From Aureispira sp045105775 (lineage in GTDB: Bacteria > Bacteroidota > Bacteroidia > Chitinophagales > Saprospiraceae), in the NCBI GenBank assembly GCA_045105775.1, contig JBGCDW010000261.1, forward strand, positions 1-6,855: a stretch of 6,855 nt of DNA, in the 5' to 3' direction. The notes under the pieces are model-generated. The model was not told the origin of the DNA and ran no database searches. It saw only the letters and a program-made list of their open reading frames with translations. The number at the start of each line of letters is the position of its first letter. Position 1 is the stretch's first letter. Positions 5,529-6,855 of this stretch are shown piece by piece. The translations under genes were made by a program, and so were the position numbers.

Positions 5529-5556
5529 CAAACTACTGCTTAATGCATTTTTACAA
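5529..5556 (-). promoter_or_regulatory. Candidate Bacteroidota-type promoter for P5
   Basis: On the minus strand, TTG (5556-5554) is followed after 18 bases by TAGTTTG (5535-5529). The Bacteroidota pattern is TTG, 17-23 bases, then TAnnTTTG; here the -7 element is one base short. The site sits between the desaturase terminator and P5, where a P5 promoter is needed, and would give a leader of roughly 60-65 bases. The match is imperfect and judged by eye. Confidence 0.3.
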
Positions 5557-5566
5557 GTTGCCAAAT

Positions 5567-5595
5567 AAAAAAACTGTCAATACATATATTGACAG
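5567..5595 (-). terminator. Rho-independent terminator of the desaturase gene
   Basis: CTGTCAATA (5574-5582) and its exact complement (5587-5595) form a 9-bp stem with a CATA loop. On the minus strand the hairpin lies 34 bases after the desaturase stop and is followed by seven T (5573-5567). On the plus strand only TTTT follows after one base, so termination should be mainly on the minus strand. Confidence 0.88.
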
Positions 5596-5629
5596 CTTTT
5601 AGAAACGAAAACGTATAAATAACGTCTAT

Positions 5630-6724
5630 TTATGGAGCAAAAGAAGCAAGAGCCTCTTTAGAGAAACGTTTGGTACGTTGTTTCATAATGGCAATAGCTT
5701 CTTCGTCAGAAGCAAAGGTCGTTCCATTGATATTGACCAAGTGTTTGGCCAACACATCATAGCGTTTGAACATCAATAAAACCCATACCAATTGGAAATC
5801 CAATCCTTCAAAAATCAACGATTGATTATCGGAATATTTTTGTAAGTTCTTTTGTAATTCACCAGGCATATCTGTCCAGTGCATGTTGGGCACCAAGTGA
5901 TGTCCAATGTGGTAACCATCATTAAAACATTGTCTATTATAACCACTATTAATACAAGTAATACTACTCGTGTAATCATTATCAGGTTCGGTTGCATCTA
6001 CAAAAGCATGTTGCCCCCAGTTGCCCGACATCATAGCCAAACGGATAATAATCAAAGGCAAAATGAAGACGACCATCGTAGCACCTGTATTGACAAACCC
6101 AGCCAATAAACCCAAAAATAATAGATACGTCAATTCTAATCGAACAGCTTTGATGCCAATAGAATTGCGTTTTTTACCAAAGAAATACTGCATCAATTCT
6201 AACACACCAATAAATAGAAAACGGAAATAATAGTGCAAAAAATCCAAGAAACTGTCTCTTTGGAAGGGCATAGTAGAACTTTTATCATCGGGCATATTTC
6301 CCTCATTGTGGTGCATACCCATGTGATGAATAAAGTACAAATCAGGCGATTGTCCCAAGAAAGGCCCTAATACCCAAGGAATATACTTGTTCCAAATATC
6401 ATGTTGCTTTTTAAAGAAAGGACGGTGACTGGTATTGTGAAGCATCAAGGTATAAGGCCCCAAGAAAACACCAATAACTAAGATCAAGTGTAGAGCCGTC
6501 CATGCCCACCACCAAGCACCTTCTAGTACATTACTGTACAATACCACAGCAGAGGGTAAGACAATAAGACTAAGCTTAATCATTAGGTAAATAAATGGTA
6601 AATCGCGCTCATCTCTAATTTTTTGAAGAAAATATTGATGGAGCTTGGTCTGCTCTTTAGGGGTATGAATAGGATCCGTAATTACTGGAAAATCTCTCAT
6701 AATTCTTTTGAAATTAATAGACAT
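5630..6724 (-). CDS. Membrane fatty acid desaturase family protein
   Basis: This encodes 364 residues from ATG 6724; a GTG two codons earlier is in frame but less likely. It is a di-iron membrane desaturase/hydroxylase-type protein (FA_desaturase family), which would use O2 and electrons from a separate donor to desaturate an acyl chain in the inner membrane. The three His boxes are HNTSH at 96-100, HMGMHH at 134-139 and HIGHH at 272-276. His239 (in WGQHAFVD) and His282 are possible extra ligands. Hydrophobic stretches lie at about 43-65, 71-95, 165-182, 198-212 and 215-232. The tail (335-364) is soluble and charged. There is no cytochrome b5 HPGG motif, and the third box begins with His rather than the Gln of front-end desaturases, so a front-end type is unlikely. 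Substrate and regioselectivity cannot be read; hydroxylase or ketolase relatives share these boxes. It is probably a single-gene unit with its own terminator. Confidence 0.9.
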   Translation of the reverse strand: MSINFKRIMRDFPVITDPIHTPKEQTKLHQYFLQKIRDERDLPFIYLMIKLSLIVLPSAVVLYSNVLEGAWWWAWTALHLILVIGVFLGPYTLMLHNTSHRPFFKKQHDIWNKYIPWVLGPFLGQSPDLYFIHHMGMHHNEGNMPDDKSSTMPFQRDSFLDFLHYYFRFLFIGVLELMQYFFGKKRNSIGIKAVRLELTYLLFLGLLAGFVNTGATMVVFILPLIIIRLAMMSGNWGQHAFVDATEPDNDYTSSITCINSGYNRQCFNDGYHIGHHLVPNMHWTDMPGELQKNLQKYSDNQSLIFEGLDFQLVWVLLMFKRYDVLAKHLVNINGTTFASDEEAIAIMKQRTKRFSKEALASFAP

Positions 6725-6749
6725 TATCACGACTGGAGTTGTACAGAGA

Positions 6750-6777
6750 CAAAAAGTAAGGTTTTTTCATCAATCAA
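6750..6777 (-). promoter_or_regulatory. Candidate promoter of the desaturase gene
   Basis: On the minus strand TTG (6777-6775) is followed after 16 bases by TACTTTTTG (6758-6750), a form of the Bacteroidota TAnnTTTG element one base longer than consensus. It would place the transcript start about 20 bases upstream of ATG 6724. Position is good; sequence agreement is only moderate. Confidence 0.35.
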
Positions 6778-6782
6778 GGCAC

Positions 6783-6855
6783 TCGCAAAGCGATCTGCGT
6801 GGGTTGTACCTAAAAGGTACAAAAGTCCTAGCGCATTTAGTTCATAGCAGTGCTA
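6783..6855. other. Cluster of short inverted repeats upstream of the desaturase
   Basis: Three small hairpin-forming repeats occur in a row: TCGC/GCGA around AAA (6783-6793), TTGTACC/GGTACAA around TAAAA (6804-6822), and TAGCA/TGCTA around one base (6845-6855, at the window edge). Neither strand has a T tract after the 7-bp hairpin, so it is not a clear terminator. No open frame of note covers the segment. It may be a dispersed intergenic repeat, the 3' end of a structured RNA, or regulatory DNA; the window edge hides the rest. Confidence 0.3.

Noticed and set aside
1..6855. CRISPR array, tRNA, rRNA, insertion sequence or phage genes
   Set aside because: I saw no regularly spaced repeats, cloverleaf-like sequence, transposase or integrase motifs anywhere in the window.

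Overview
The window is AT-rich and every gene I can support lies on the minus strand. Several traits point to Bacteroidota: a lipoprotein with a T/E-rich stretch after its lipobox cysteine, weak Shine-Dalgarno signals, candidate TTG / TA-n-TTTG promoters, and small multi-spanning proteins resembling DUF4190. A marine, Saprospirales-like (Aureispira-like) source is a guess that I cannot test here.

Reading in the direction of transcription, from high to low coordinates: a structured non-coding segment (6783-6855) lies upstream of a membrane fatty acid desaturase (5630-6724), which has all three histidine boxes and a strong terminator (5567-5595). Then comes the core of the window, about 4 kb holding five related membrane-protein genes, here called P5 to P1: P5 4868-5458, P4 3908-4474, P3 3039-3587, P2 2415-2988 (frameshifted) and P1 1498-2280. 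Each has an N-terminal hydrophobic segment ending in an [CS]SF[SA]xVP motif, a Lys/Arg/Gln-rich predicted coiled coil, and DUF4190-like transmembrane segments with a basic linker. Last is an orphan lipoprotein (242-1303) with a strong terminator (146-196), followed by a structured intergenic stretch at the left edge.

The paralogue array shows birth and death of genes. P2 is broken by a net +1 frameshift; removing 13 bp between two TGGAT repeats would restore a 186-residue paralogue. P4 ends at a TAA, but the same frame continues past it, and past a TGA, into about 50 codons that align with the C-terminal membrane unit of P5 and P1. P4 therefore looks like a shortened form of a longer, P1-like protein. 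Between P5 and P4 lies a further degenerate copy (4542-4766) with frameshifts, in-frame stops and an 11-bp tandem duplication.

I cannot assign a function to the paralogue family. The genes are co-directional, but a terminator after P5 and gaps of 50 to 393 bp mean a single operon is not shown. The desaturase and the lipoprotein are probably separate units.
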